DNA of 37,594 bases from an uncultured Acidimicrobiales bacterium (GTDB lineage Bacteria; Actinomycetota; Acidimicrobiia; Acidimicrobiales; SHLQ01), in assembly GCA_938084885.1 (NCBI GenBank), contig CALKGG010000036.1, positions 1-37,594 of the forward strand, written 5' to 3'. Every line of letters begins with the position of its first letter. Positions within the stretch are counted from its first letter, which is position 1. Positions 1 through 8,377 of this stretch are shown piece after piece. Position numbers and translations under genes: made by a program. The notes under the pieces were generated by a model. The model did not search any database, had not been told where the DNA came from, and saw nothing but the letters and a program-made list of their open reading frames with translations.

Positions 1-2747
1 ATGAATCCATTGTTGATAAAGCCAAGTTCGGCCTCGATCACCGCAATTGCCTCACCAAAATCGTCGACCCCAATGTTGCCACCGGCGACCGAACGCAACT
101 CGCCAGCGACCGTGTTGGCAATCTCATCGATCCGATCAGGGTCACCGTTGATACTGACGATCAGATCGACATCATTGCCAGGTTCGACAAAGCGACTGAA
201 CGAGAACCCGCCATACGACGCACCGAGTTGCTCACGGATCACGGTGAAGATCCGGTCGTCGAGAATTCGCGACGTCACATCGGCGAGCATGAGGTTCTCC
301 ACTGTTGGGATCCCCGAACTCGTCGCCACGAGAAAGAACGAACCTCCCGCCGTCCCCGAACCAACCGACAGCTGCTCGCGCACGTCTCCGACCATTGGGT
401 AGCCCGAGGGATCGTCAGTACTGTTCGCTGGCGGCAGCGTTCCGACCCATGTCCGGGCCAAATCGACCAAATCGTCATCATCGAGGTCACCAACGACCAC
501 AATCACATGATCATCGAGCGACGAGAAACGATCCTTGTAGATGCGTTCGGCATCACTGATCGTCAACCCGTTCAGTTGCTCAGCCGATGGCGCAGCAGCG
601 AAGCTGCCCCCACCTGTTCGGGCGTTGGTCGCCGCAACACGAGCTGCGGTCTCCGAATCGAGTAACACCTGCTCGACGAAATCTCGAGCTGCCTCAACTT
701 GCTGAGAGAACGGCACCTCATCGACCCTCGGCTCGGTAATGGCGAGGTGCAGCAGCTGAAACATTGTCTCGACGTCTTCTGTCGACGCCGACCCCGAGAA
801 CCCTTCAGTGAAATCGTCGATGATCGGCGTAATGCCCGCGTCGATGTCGGCCAGATAGCGCCGGAGCTGGGTGGGGTTCCATCCAGCGACGCCGCTCGCG
901 GACACCGCGGCTGCTGCTGTTGGGGCGAGCGGACCGTCGGCATCTGACATCACCGAACGTCCGCCCGGAGACTCGCTAACGAGCGTTACCTGACCTTCAC
1001 TGATCGTCGATTCGGCAAAGAGCACCGTGTGGCCATTCTCAAACACGAGCTCGACATCGCCGTTGTCGAGACTATTCGACGCAACCTCACGTATTGGTTC
1101 GGGTGAATCGACCAGCACGTCGATCTCGGCAATGTCGTCTTCTACCAATTCGACCACGGCCTGCGATGCAGCCTCGACCGCAGCGAGATGGTCGGCGGGG
1201 TCTCCCACACGATCAGCATCGGGGCCAACGATCAGGACGATCGGCGCCGACGAGGTCAGCATCCACCTCCAATGGTCATTTGCCGCCGCGGCCGTGAGGT
1301 CTCCGAGGAAATCGAGGTTTCGGTCGACCGAGTCCTCGACGTTTGAGAGGTCGCCAGCATTGAGGAACGCGTTGACCATGGCATCGGCAAAGCCGTTGTC
1401 CTGGACGCTATCGAACTCTTCGAGTCGCTGCTCTTGGGACGATTCAAGAGCGGCGACCGCCCGTCCGATCTCGTCCTCGGTAAAGGGGTTCTGCAACGTT
1501 CCTTGGAGTTCGGTCATGAACACCTCCGTGCCCGCTACAAGGTCGTCGGCATCCGCGTTGAACCCGAGGTAGGCAAGGTCGTTGTTGCGAGGGAACCAAC
1601 CTCCTCCGGCACGGCGCAAATCGAGCCGTCCAGTATCGACGCCCTCTCGCAGCCGGTTGTCGATGGCGATGCTGAGGACGATCTCGGTAAGCAACAATTC
1701 GTTGCCACCAATCGTGCCAACATCCCACGACCGCACAGGAATGTCGACGCTGATAAAGGAGTCGCCAAAGCTCGGTTCGATCACGACATCGACCAATGGT
1801 TCGGTCCGCAATGCAAAGTCGCCAACTTCTGGTTGAGCAACGATCTCTCCGCGGGCGGTCATGTCTGCGAAGCGGTCGACAATGTCGTCTTCGAGGTCGT
1901 CGAGGCTCCGATCCCCAACCGCAATGACCGCCATATTGTCGGGTCGATACCACGTGTCGTAGAACTCGCGAAGGTCCGACGCAGTTATGGCATTGACCGA
2001 ATCCGCAGTGCCCGAAACGTTCGTCCCGGCATATGGAGTGTCGAGATAATAGGCCTCGTCGAACACGACGCCAATGACGCCATCGCCCGACTCGTCCCGA
2101 AGGCGTAGTTCTTCGCGCACCACCGGAGCTTCATCTGAAACCGCATCGGGTTCGATCAGCGCCGCAGACGCCCACTCGGCAAGCACATCGAAGGCCGTCT
2201 CGACATTGTCTCCCTGATCGGCCACCTGCAGCTGGTACACGGTGGCGTTATCGCTGGTGAATGCGTTGAAGTCGGGCCCGATCTCGGCGCCGATGCTGCG
2301 CAGGGTGGCGTCTAACGAGCCGCCGGGAAACCGTTCCGTGCCGTTGAACATCATGTGTTCAAGAAAGTGGGCGACGCCGGTGCCGCGCGGGTCTTCGTGG
2401 AGCCCACCAGCGTTGATGGCCAGACGCAACGACACCGAACCGCCGGGGCTGTCATTTGATCGGACGAAATAGGTCAGCCCGTTTTCGAGCACGCCGACCC
2501 GAATGTCGTCGTCAATATCTAGGCGGGTGAGGTCGGGTTCTGGAGCAACAAAACCACTCGAAGGTTGCGCAGATCCATCGTCAGTGTTTGCGTCGGTGTC
2601 GGTGTCATTTGCGTCGGTGTCGTCTGCGATGGGCTGTTCGACCTCCGACGACGTTTGTGGCGTCCCCGCATTCGTGCACGCTGCTGCGAGGAGGGCCATC
2701 ACGGCCAGTACGAGGACGAGACGTGAAGTGGCCGACCGTGAGCGCAT
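1..2747 (-). CDS. M16-family zinc metallopeptidase, lipoprotein, C-terminus cut by window edge
   Basis: The minus-strand frame is open from an ATG at 2747 to the window edge (915 full codons). It starts with a lipoprotein signal peptide: basic start, hydrophobic run and lipobox LLAAAC (Cys at about residue 24), then an acidic Thr/Asp-rich linker. The M16 zinc site HFLEH is at residues 127-131 (H127, E130, H131), and the distal Glu motif VVREELR lies about 80 residues later. Near the truncated end, IREQLGASYGG matches the conserved motif of the second M16 lobe. The length therefore suggests a two-lobe (pitrilysin-like) protein missing only a short C-terminus. By family it degrades peptides in a closed chamber; the lipobox places it outside the membrane (inference). 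It lies 37 nt after hemL but has its own -10 hexamer, so it may be transcribed separately. Confidence 0.9.
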   Translation of the reverse strand, partial: MRSRSATSRLVLVLAVMALLAAACTNAGTPQTSSEVEQPIADDTDANDTDTDANTDDGSAQPSSGFVAPEPDLTRLDIDDDIRVGVLENGLTYFVRSNDSPGGSVSLRLAINAGGLHEDPRGTGVAHFLEHMMFNGTERFPGGSLDATLRSIGAEIGPDFNAFTSDNATVYQLQVADQGDNVETAFDVLAEWASAALIEPDAVSDEAPVVREELRLRDESGDGVIGVVFDEAYYLDTPYAGTNVSGTADSVNAITASDLREFYDTWYRPDNMAVIAVGDRSLDDLEDDIVDRFADMTARGEIVAQPEVGDFALRTEPLVDVVIEPSFGDSFISVDIPVRSWDVGTIGGNELLLTEIVLSIAIDNRLREGVDTGRLDLRRAGGGWFPRNNDLAYLGFNADADDLVAGTEVFMTELQGTLQNPFTEDEIGRAVAALESSQEQRLEEFDSVQDNGFADAMVNAFLNAGDLSNVEDSVDRNLDFLGDLTAAAANDHWRWMLTSSAPIVLIVGPDADRVGDPADHLAAVEAASQAVVELVEDDIAEIDVLVDSPEPIREVASNSLDNGDVELVFENGHTVLFAESTISEGQVTLVSESPGGRSVMSDADGPLAPTAAAAVSASGVAGWNPTQLRRYLADIDAGITPIIDDFTEGFSGSASTEDVETMFQLLHLAITEPRVDEVPFSQQVEAARDFVEQVLLDSETAARVAATNARTGGGSFAAAPSAEQLNGLTISDAERIYKDRFSSLDDHVIVVVGDLDDDDLVDLARTWVGTLPPANSTDDPSGYPMVGDVREQLSVGSGTAGGSFFLVATSSGIPTVENLMLADVTSRILDDRIFTVIREQLGASYGGFSFSRFVEPGNDVDLIVSINGDPDRIDEIANTVAGELRSVAGGNIGVDDFGEAIAVIEAELGFINNGF

Positions 2748-2754
2748 GCTGAAA

Positions 2755-2760
2755 AGTATG
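2755..2760 (-). promoter_or_regulatory. Candidate -10 (CATACT) for leaderless M16 gene
   Basis: On the minus strand CATACT is followed by 7 nt and then the ATG at 2747. No Shine-Dalgarno sequence precedes that ATG. The spacing would put the transcription start at the start codon. Confidence 0.45.
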
Positions 2761-2784
2761 GCGTGGGCGCGACGTGCGCGGACG

Positions 2785-4059
2785 TCAGACCAAGAGTTCT
2801 GCCGCTTCGGCCATGACCGCAATCGCCTGGTCAATGACCTCATCTGTGTGCGCCAGACCCGGAAACAGGATCTCGTAGGGCCCAGGCGCAAGCGCTACGC
2901 CACGAGAAAGGCACGCATGGAAGAACGTTTTGTACACGCCGTTCTCGGCAAGCGCCTTCACCTCATCGAAGTTCGTCGGAGTCTCGTTGCCAAAGAACAG
3001 CCCGACAAGTGGGCCGATCTGTGGGACGACCGCATCGACTCCAGCGTCAGCAAACGCCGCCCGCATCCCTGTCGCCAGACGAGTCGAAATTCGTTCCAGC
3101 TCGACATAGGCATCGGCGTCGAGCAGCTCGAGTGTGGCCAGGCCAGCGGCAGTCGCGAGCGGGTTGCCCGACAGCGTGCCGCCTTGGTACACGCCGCCGA
3201 GCGGCGAGACGTGTCCCATGATCTCTCGGCTCGCCCCGTAGCAACCAACAGGAAGCCCACCGCCGATCACCTTGCCAAACGCCCACACATCGGGCTGCAC
3301 GCCGTACCACTCGGTAGCGCCGCCCCGTGCGAGACGAAAACCAGTGATGACCTCGTCGAAGAGAAGCATTGCGCCCGCCGCGTCGCAGGCGTCACGCAGA
3401 CCTTGGAGAAAGCCCTCCGATGGCGCCACGAGGCCCATATTCGCGGCCACTGGTTCGACGGCCACGACGGCCACGGTGTCGTCGATCTCTGGGACCACGT
3501 TGTATGGCGCAACGATGGTATCGGCCACGGCCCCGTCAGGAACGCCGTCACTGCCCGCCATGCCTTGGTTTGCAACACCGCTGCCGCCAGCGACGAGCAG
3601 CGAATCGGTATGGCCGTGGTAGCAGCCAGCGAACTTGATGATCGTGCTGCGCCCGGTTGCACCGCGAGCGAGTCGAATTGCCGACATTGCCGCCTCGGTC
3701 CCCGACGAGGTCATCCGCATCATCTCCATTCCTGGGATGCGCCGGCTGATCTCTTCGGCGAGCTCGACTTCACCGAGCGTTGGCGCGCCGTAGCTCGTCC
3801 CGGCGCCGGCCGCGGTCGTGACCGCCTCGACTATTTTGGGGTGCGCGTGGCCGAGAATGCCCGGGCCGTAGCTTTGCACGAAGTCAATGTAGGTCTTGCC
3901 CTCCACATCGGTCACGTGCGCACCACTGCCCGACGCAACGAAATACGGCGTGCCGCCGACGGAGCGAAACGACCGGACGGGCGAGTTGACCCCGCCGGGC
4001 ATGACGCGATTGCCCCGTTCGAAGAGTGCGTTGTTGGTGTGGGTGTTCTCGTTGGTCAT
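2785..4059 (-). CDS. hemL: Glutamate-1-semialdehyde 2,1-aminomutase
   Basis: This 424-residue class III PLP aminotransferase converts glutamate-1-semialdehyde to 5-aminolevulinate, the last step of the C5 route to tetrapyrroles. Visible motifs are the N-terminal PGGVNSPVR, SSGTEAAMSAIRLAR for cofactor phosphate contact, FDEVITGFR (D235 for the PLP pyridine nitrogen) and AFGKVIGGGLPVG with the Schiff-base lysine K263. Length is normal for HemL. Its ATG overlaps the hemB stop in an ATGA junction, so the two are translationally coupled. HemB uses the product of HemL, so the pair forms one metabolic step series in the cytoplasm. Confidence 0.97.
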   Translation of the reverse strand: MTNENTHTNNALFERGNRVMPGGVNSPVRSFRSVGGTPYFVASGSGAHVTDVEGKTYIDFVQSYGPGILGHAHPKIVEAVTTAAGAGTSYGAPTLGEVELAEEISRRIPGMEMMRMTSSGTEAAMSAIRLARGATGRSTIIKFAGCYHGHTDSLLVAGGSGVANQGMAGSDGVPDGAVADTIVAPYNVVPEIDDTVAVVAVEPVAANMGLVAPSEGFLQGLRDACDAAGAMLLFDEVITGFRLARGGATEWYGVQPDVWAFGKVIGGGLPVGCYGASREIMGHVSPLGGVYQGGTLSGNPLATAAGLATLELLDADAYVELERISTRLATGMRAAFADAGVDAVVPQIGPLVGLFFGNETPTNFDEVKALAENGVYKTFFHACLSRGVALAPGPYEILFPGLAHTDEVIDQAIAVMAEAAELLV

Positions 4060-5102
4060 GATTCGAGCTCTGGGGTTGGGGGGTCGATGGCTTTGAGGGG
4101 AGCTGGGAGTGCGGGCACGTAGCCCGAGAGCGATTCTGCGATGCTGCGAGCGAGGTAGGTGATGATCAGATCAGCGCCCGCCCGTTTGATCGAGAGGAGC
4201 GATTCGACGGCGGCTGCATGTCCGTCGATCCAGCCGTTCGCCTCGGCGGCTTTGAGCATCGCGTATTCGCCGGACACGTGATAGGCAACGATTGGCACGT
4301 CGGTCTCGAGGCGTGCCCGCAGGATGATGTCGAGGTAAGCCATTGCGGGCTTCACCATGATCATGTCGGCGCCTTCGGCGAGGTCCGAGCGGATCTCCTC
4401 CATGGCTTCGCGCCCGTTGCGGGGATCCTGTTGGTACCCCTTCCGGTCGCCGCCGTCGGCGATGCTCACGTCGACGGCGTCACGGAACGGACCATAGAAG
4501 CTGGAGGCGTATTTTGCGGCGTATGCGAGGATGACGAGATCGGGGTGGCCGGCTTGGTCAAGCGACTCACGAATGGCTGCGACTTGTCCGTCCATCATCC
4601 CCGACGGCGCAATGATGTCGGCACCAGCTTCAGCTTGTGCGATGGCGATCTTGCGGTAGAGCGCGAGGGTTTTGTCGTTGTCGACCGATCCCGCGCTGTC
4701 GAGGATTCCACAGTGTCCGTGGCTGGTGTACTCGTCGACGCAGAGGTCGGCGATCAACGCGATCGAATCGCCGAATCGTTTTCGGGCTTCGCGCAACGCG
4801 AGTTGGACTATGCCGTTTGGGTCCCACGCTCCGGAGCCTTCATCGTCTTTGTGTTCGGGCACGCCGAAGAAAAGGACCGCACGAACACCGAGTTGGATCA
4901 ATTCGTCGATCTCGGTCATTGCCGAGTCGAGTGTGTGTTGCACGACACCGGGGAGCGAGCTGATCGGTGCGGGTTGGTCGATGCCTTCCCGGATGAAGAG
5001 TGGAGCGATCAGATCGTCAGACGACAGGCTGGTCTCGGCGACCATCCGCCGAAGCGCCTCGGTTCTGCGAAGCCTGCGTAGGCGTCGTTGTGGGAACGTC
5101 AT
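4056..5102 (-). CDS. hemB: Delta-aminolevulinic acid dehydratase (porphobilinogen synthase)
   Basis: This 348-residue protein condenses two 5-aminolevulinate molecules to porphobilinogen. The two active-site lysines are K197 in AAKYASSFYGPFR and K251 in MVKPAMAYLD. The metal-site segment is CVDEYTSHGHCG, with C121, D123 and C131. The middle position is Asp where the classical zinc enzymes have Cys, so the site is a Cys/Asp/Cys hybrid. It is first in the hemB-hemL pair (4-nt overlap). The ATG at 5102 has TAGTAT exactly 6 nt upstream and no Shine-Dalgarno, suggesting a leaderless mRNA. The divergent VOC gene begins only about 16 bp away. Confidence 0.97.
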   Translation of the reverse strand: MTFPQRRLRRLRRTEALRRMVAETSLSSDDLIAPLFIREGIDQPAPISSLPGVVQHTLDSAMTEIDELIQLGVRAVLFFGVPEHKDDEGSGAWDPNGIVQLALREARKRFGDSIALIADLCVDEYTSHGHCGILDSAGSVDNDKTLALYRKIAIAQAEAGADIIAPSGMMDGQVAAIRESLDQAGHPDLVILAYAAKYASSFYGPFRDAVDVSIADGGDRKGYQQDPRNGREAMEEIRSDLAEGADMIMVKPAMAYLDIILRARLETDVPIVAYHVSGEYAMLKAAEANGWIDGHAAAVESLLSIKRAGADLIITYLARSIAESLSGYVPALPAPLKAIDPPTPELES

Positions 5103-5107
5103 GGTGA

Positions 5108-5114
5108 GATACTA
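5108..5114. promoter_or_regulatory. Overlapping divergent -10 elements for hemB and the VOC gene
   Basis: The 7-bp sequence GATACTA reads TAGTAT (5114-5109) on the minus strand, 6 nt before the hemB ATG. It reads GATACT (5108-5113) on the plus strand, 5 nt before a GTG at 5119. The two -10 hexamers share five base pairs, so one melted region could serve both directions. Confidence 0.45.
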
Positions 5115-5118
5115 CGGC

Positions 5119-5478
5119 GTGGAGATTAACGCGATAACCCTGGCTGTGGCAGAGATGGATCGGGCAGTGCACTTCTACGGCTCGATCCTTGGTTTGGGCG
5201 TCGTCTACGGCGGCGCCGATTCGGAGTTCACGACGTTCGAGTTCGGCACGAACTTCATCAACGTCTTCGTCCATACCCAACCTGAGGGTGCTGCGACGTC
5301 CGGTGTGTTCTGGGGCAGGGTGGTGTTCCACGTCGATGACCCCGATGAGGTATACGACACGTTGGTTTCGGCCGGCATCTCGCCCGAATTCGAGCCGCGA
5401 GATGCACCATGGGGCGAACGATATTTTCACGTCAACGACCCCGATGGCCACGAACTCAGCTTCGCCCGCCCCCTCTAG
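5119..5478 (+). CDS. VOC superfamily (glyoxalase/dioxygenase fold) protein
   Basis: This small single-domain protein (119 residues from GTG 5119) carries vicinal-oxygen-chelate fold features. N-terminal EINAITLAVAEMDRAVHFY is the typical first beta-alpha unit. FHVDDPDEVYDTLVSAG is the second repeat. The end, FHVNDPDGHELSFARP, carries the C-terminal metal-ligand motif (Glu of HELSF). The substrate cannot be read from sequence. In-frame ATG 5101 would give 125 residues, but it overlaps the hemB start codon and has no ribosome site. GTG 5119 fits the -10 at 5108-5113 and the usual N-terminus of the family, so it is preferred here. The stop codon TAG lies inside the first copy of the RAYT-linked repeat. 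Confidence 0.85.
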   Translation: MEINAITLAVAEMDRAVHFYGSILGLGVVYGGADSEFTTFEFGTNFINVFVHTQPEGAATSGVFWGRVVFHVDDPDEVYDTLVSAGISPEFEPRDAPWGERYFHVNDPDGHELSFARPL

Positions 5479-5521
5479 CGACGCATTTGGGGTCAGACCC
5501 CAAATCTACCGGTAGCTGTCA
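5475..5521 (+). repeat. REP-like palindromic repeat, copy 1
   Basis: The 47-bp unit contains the 19-bp palindrome TTTGGGGTCAGACCCCAAA (9-bp arms, 1-nt centre) followed by the 10-bp palindrome CTACCGGTAG. The TAG at its left edge is the stop codon of the VOC gene. Confidence 0.9.
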
Positions 5522-5530
5522 CGCCGCACG

Positions 5531-5577
5531 CTAGCGACGCATTTGGGGTCAGACCCCAAATCTACCGGTAGCTGTCA
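5531..5577 (+). repeat. REP-like palindromic repeat, copy 2
   Basis: Identical over 47 bp to copy 1 and separated from it by a 9-bp spacer. It lies 82 bp upstream of the transposase start codon. Confidence 0.9.
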
Positions 5578-5659
5578 TAGCCACTGGCTATCTTGGGGCA
5601 ATCCACACTTCGTGGTTCTCGGCCATGGTGCCCTCCACCCTCTCGACAAGCGAGATTTC

Positions 5660-6631
5660 ATGGCCAGGCAACCCCGCGTCGATTTCGAAGGGGCGGTCCA
5701 TCACGTAATGAATCGTGGTGCCGCTCACCAAGACATCTTCAGCGACGACAAAGACCGAAAGATGTTCCTCGACCTTTGGGCGCGTACCTCTGCGAAGTTC
5801 GATCTTGAGATCGTGTCGCACTGTTTGATGGGCAACCACTTTCATTTCTTGGTGGTTTCTCAATCCGGGCAACTCAGCCGCGCACTTCAGTTCGTTTCAC
5901 AGACGTACACCCAACGATTCAACGCTCGACATGATCGCGATGGCGCGTTGTTTCGGGGGCGCTTCCACTCGGTTCTCGTGGATTCCGATGCGTACTTCGA
6001 ACGGGTCGGAAGATACATCGAACTCAACCCAGTCGCGGCGGGACTCGTTCCACTCACACGTCTCGATACCTACCGTTGGTCGAGTTTTCAGTACTACACA
6101 GGACACCGCCGGACGCCGTCATGGCTCTCGACCAAGCGAATGCTCGATCGCTACTCGTCGCGTGACCAATACACCAAGTTTGTTCAGTCGGACTTGTCTG
6201 ACACTGAGCTCGATCGCTTCTACGAGCGTCAATTGCGGCCCGGTGTCGTGCTTGGGCGACCAGAGTTCGTGCAACACGTCCGGCGAACCCAGCAACCCAA
6301 CACCGACCTCATCGCTGGGTTGCCAGCACTTTCTCAGGTCGAGATTGACAACGTAGTCAGTCGGCTTGCTGGGTGTGAAGTCGACACCCTTCTCCAGGCC
6401 CGGCCAGGAGCCTTCGCAACCGCGCGCCGCGTCGCGATCGAACTGTCCAACATGATTACCGATGCGTCGCATTCGGACCTGGCGGAGCACTATCGGTACC
6501 CGACTCCGAATGCCGCAGGTTCAGCAATACGAGCGAGTCGAACATCGACAAAAGCCGATCTCAAAGAATTGCGGAGGGCGTGTTTGGATGCGCTTGGGCT
6601 TGACGAGAACGGCCACCGCCGGAGGGGTTAG
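5660..6631 (+). CDS. REP-associated tyrosine transposase (Y1/HUH family)
   Basis: The 323-residue protein starts MARQPRVDFEGAVHHVMNRG, the standard N-terminus of RAYT/IS200-like transposases. The HUH motif is in MGNHFHFLV (H60, H62), and the likely nucleophile is Y119 in RYIELNPVAAGLV. GALFRGRFHSVLVD between them is also family-typical. Residues from about 150 to the end form an extra C-terminal part, longer than in the short E. coli-type enzymes. By family it nicks and joins single-stranded REP-like hairpins through a 5'-phosphotyrosine. ATG 5660 is chosen because upstream codons show no family similarity; no clear ribosome site is seen. The TAG stop overlaps the downstream repeat copy. The gene is intact, with no frameshift. 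Confidence 0.93.
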   Translation: MARQPRVDFEGAVHHVMNRGAAHQDIFSDDKDRKMFLDLWARTSAKFDLEIVSHCLMGNHFHFLVVSQSGQLSRALQFVSQTYTQRFNARHDRDGALFRGRFHSVLVDSDAYFERVGRYIELNPVAAGLVPLTRLDTYRWSSFQYYTGHRRTPSWLSTKRMLDRYSSRDQYTKFVQSDLSDTELDRFYERQLRPGVVLGRPEFVQHVRRTQQPNTDLIAGLPALSQVEIDNVVSRLAGCEVDTLLQARPGAFATARRVAIELSNMITDASHSDLAEHYRYPTPNAAGSAIRASRTSTKADLKELRRACLDALGLDENGHRRRG

Positions 6632-6671
6632 CGACCGATTTGGGGTCTGACCCCAAATCTACCGGTAGCTA
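6629..6671 (+). repeat. REP-like palindromic repeat, copy 3 (diverged)
   Basis: Matches copies 1 and 2 except for three substitutions: two just before the stem and one at its central base (TTTGGGGTCTGACCCCAAA). Its left edge contains the TAG stop of the transposase. Its right edge, CTA, is the TAG stop of the HAD gene on the opposite strand. Confidence 0.9.
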
Positions 6672-7340
6672 GGGGAGGAGGACCTCGAGGCTCGAGAGCA
6701 CGCGGTCGGCCTGGGAGAAATCCTGCATTTCGGTCAGGCGATGAGGCACGGCAACCACGGACATACCCGCGGCCTTTGCGGCGACAACACCATGGTTCGT
6801 GTCCTCGATCACCAAGCACCGGTCAGGTACAACCCCCGAACGCTCTGCGGCCAAAACGAAGAGGTCGGGGTGGGGTTTTGTGCGGTCGGTGCCGACATCA
6901 TCGGACGAGATCACCACCGGAAAGCGCTCGACCAAACCAAGACGAGGAAGATGCCGGTCGAGCCAATACCTCGGCGAACTGCTCGCCAACGCAAAGCCAA
7001 CACCACGAGCGTCGAACGCACCGAGGACGCCACGAACCCCAGGCAGCACATCCTTCGCGTCGGTCAACTCGTTCTTGTACGCGCGGTAGCGTTCCAAAAA
7101 TTCCTCTTCGGACTCGTCGAATCCGCCGACGTCGTCACGTAGCTGCGCCCACCACGGTTTGGCCACGGCGCTGCCGAGAGTGGCCTGCCATCTGGCCAGA
7201 TCTATGCGCTGTCCATAGCGCTCATATTCGAGAGTTGCCGACGCATACGCAGGCCACTCGGTGTCGAGGATCGTGCCATCGAAATCCCAGATGACAAGGT
7301 CGATGTCCGCGTCCAGCGGATCGAACGGGACAACGGTCAC
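6669..7340 (-). CDS. HAD-superfamily hydrolase (beta-phosphoglucomutase-like)
   Basis: The 223-residue protein has all HAD motifs. WDFDGTILDTE gives nucleophile D19 and acid/base D21. Motif II is LASSSPRYW (about S120). Motif III lysine K155 lies in DRTKPHPDLF. Motif IV IEDTNHGV contains E179 and D180. The cap between motifs I and II is helical, as in subfamily IA. The likely reaction is hydrolysis or transfer of phosphate on a small metabolite; the substrate is unknown. It starts with GTG 30 nt after the mreB stop, without a recognisable ribosome site. Its stop codon is formed by the edge of repeat copy 3. Confidence 0.9.
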   Translation of the reverse strand: MTVVPFDPLDADIDLVIWDFDGTILDTEWPAYASATLEYERYGQRIDLARWQATLGSAVAKPWWAQLRDDVGGFDESEEEFLERYRAYKNELTDAKDVLPGVRGVLGAFDARGVGFALASSSPRYWLDRHLPRLGLVERFPVVISSDDVGTDRTKPHPDLFVLAAERSGVVPDRCLVIEDTNHGVVAAKAAGMSVVAVPHRLTEMQDFSQADRVLSSLEVLLP

Positions 7341-7369
7341 CGCGTATTAAGAAACCGAGCCGACAACGC

Positions 7370-8374
7370 TCAACGCTTGTCCCCAAGGAACATCACCTTG
7401 AGCGCCTCGAACGACTCGATACAACGACCCGCACCATGCACGACGCACTCGAGTGGGGTGTCGACGATGCGGACGTCGACCTTAGTTTCGCGCATAAGGC
7501 GAAGATCAAGCCCGCGGAGCATGCCGCCACCGCCGACAAGGTGAATCCCTTGGGTGATCAGATCCTGCGAAAGTTCTGGTGGAGCCTGAGCAATACACGA
7601 CAGCACCGAATCAACAATGGCGCTCACCGGTTCGTCGATCGCCACCCTGATCTCTTCGGGGGCAAGCACGATCGTCTTAGGCAATCCGCTCATGAGCTCA
7701 CGCCCACGCACCTCGGCGCGGACCTCGTTTGGGGTTTCGGCTGCGGAGCCGATTGTGAGTTTGATGTCTTCGGCCGTTCGTTCGCCGATCGCAATCCCGT
7801 ACTCGCGCCGTACCCAGGACTGAATCGCCGCATCGATATCAAACGAACCAACGCGAATAGCTTCGAGTGCAACCACGCCACCCAGCGACAAAATTGCCGA
7901 CTCTGACGTACCACCTCCAACATCGACAACCATGTTGCCGAGCGGCTCATTAATCGGCAGATTCGCACCGATCGCCGCGGCGACCGGCTGTTCTATGAGC
8001 TGCGCGTCCGAAGCCCCAGCGCGGCGCGCTGCTTCGGTGACAGCTCGCCGTTCGACAGCGGTGATTGCCGACGGCACACAGATCACGACGCGGGGACGGT
8101 TGAACCGACTGACCCCCACCCGTTCGAGCACGAGTCGGATCATGCGCTGCGTGACGTCGAAATCGGTGATCGCTCCCTTGCGGAGCGGACGTACGGCAAC
8201 GATGTGACTCGGCGTGCGGCCGATCATTTGCCAGGCGTCAGATCCGATTGCCAACACATCGTTGGTTTGAGAGTTGAGGGCAATGACCGAAGGCTCGTTG
8301 AGCACAATGCCCTCGCCGCGGGCGTACACGAGGGTGTTTGCGGTCCCAAGGTCGATTGCTAGATCTCGTGCCAT
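7370..8374 (-). CDS. mreB: MreB/Mbl-type bacterial actin
   Basis: The 334-residue actin-fold ATPase has phosphate-1 motif IDLGTANTLVY at the N-terminus, IEQPVAAAIGANLPI, phosphate-2 motif VDVGGGTSESAILSLGG and adenosine motif HLVGGGGMLRGLD. Length and motif order match MreB. It polymerises under the membrane and guides sidewall peptidoglycan synthesis in rods. No mreC, mreD, rodA or pbp2 gene is present in the window, so it sits apart from the classical mre cluster. GGAG lies 7 nt before the ATG. The gene follows a small membrane protein and moaE on the same strand with almost no gap, so they may share a transcript. Confidence 0.93.
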   Translation of the reverse strand: MARDLAIDLGTANTLVYARGEGIVLNEPSVIALNSQTNDVLAIGSDAWQMIGRTPSHIVAVRPLRKGAITDFDVTQRMIRLVLERVGVSRFNRPRVVICVPSAITAVERRAVTEAARRAGASDAQLIEQPVAAAIGANLPINEPLGNMVVDVGGGTSESAILSLGGVVALEAIRVGSFDIDAAIQSWVRREYGIAIGERTAEDIKLTIGSAAETPNEVRAEVRGRELMSGLPKTIVLAPEEIRVAIDEPVSAIVDSVLSCIAQAPPELSQDLITQGIHLVGGGGMLRGLDLRLMRETKVDVRIVDTPLECVVHGAGRCIESFEALKVMFLGDKR

Positions 8375-8377
8375 GGG

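Larger units (their letters stand above)
5475..6671 (+). mobile_element. RAYT element: transposase gene with flanking palindromic repeats
   Basis: A Y1/HUH transposase gene (5660-6631) is preceded by two identical 47-bp repeats and followed by a diverged 42-43 bp copy, all in the same orientation. Each has a TTTGGGGTC/GACCCCAAA stem and a CTACCGGTAG palindrome. This matches REP-associated tyrosine transposase loci, in which the enzyme is surrounded by its own REP-like palindromes and does not form a classical insertion sequence. No terminal inverted repeats or target-site duplication were recognised. Confidence 0.75.

Noticed and set aside
1434..2108. 224-residue plus-strand frame within the first 2.7 kb
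   Set aside because: This region encodes the M16 peptidase on the minus strand, with continuous family motifs to the window edge.
2503..4122. 539-residue plus-strand frame across hemL
   Set aside because: The sequence has no domain and is rich in Arg, His and Cys. It is a shadow of hemL, whose motifs are complete on the other strand.
4218..5081. 287-residue plus-strand frame opposite hemB
   Set aside because: It is an antisense shadow. The HemB active-site lysines and metal site are intact on the minus strand.
5475..5577. Two repeats with a spacer considered as a mini CRISPR array
   Set aside because: There are only two copies with a 9-bp spacer, strong internal palindromes and a RAYT gene beside them. 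REP-like repeats explain it better, and no cas gene is present.
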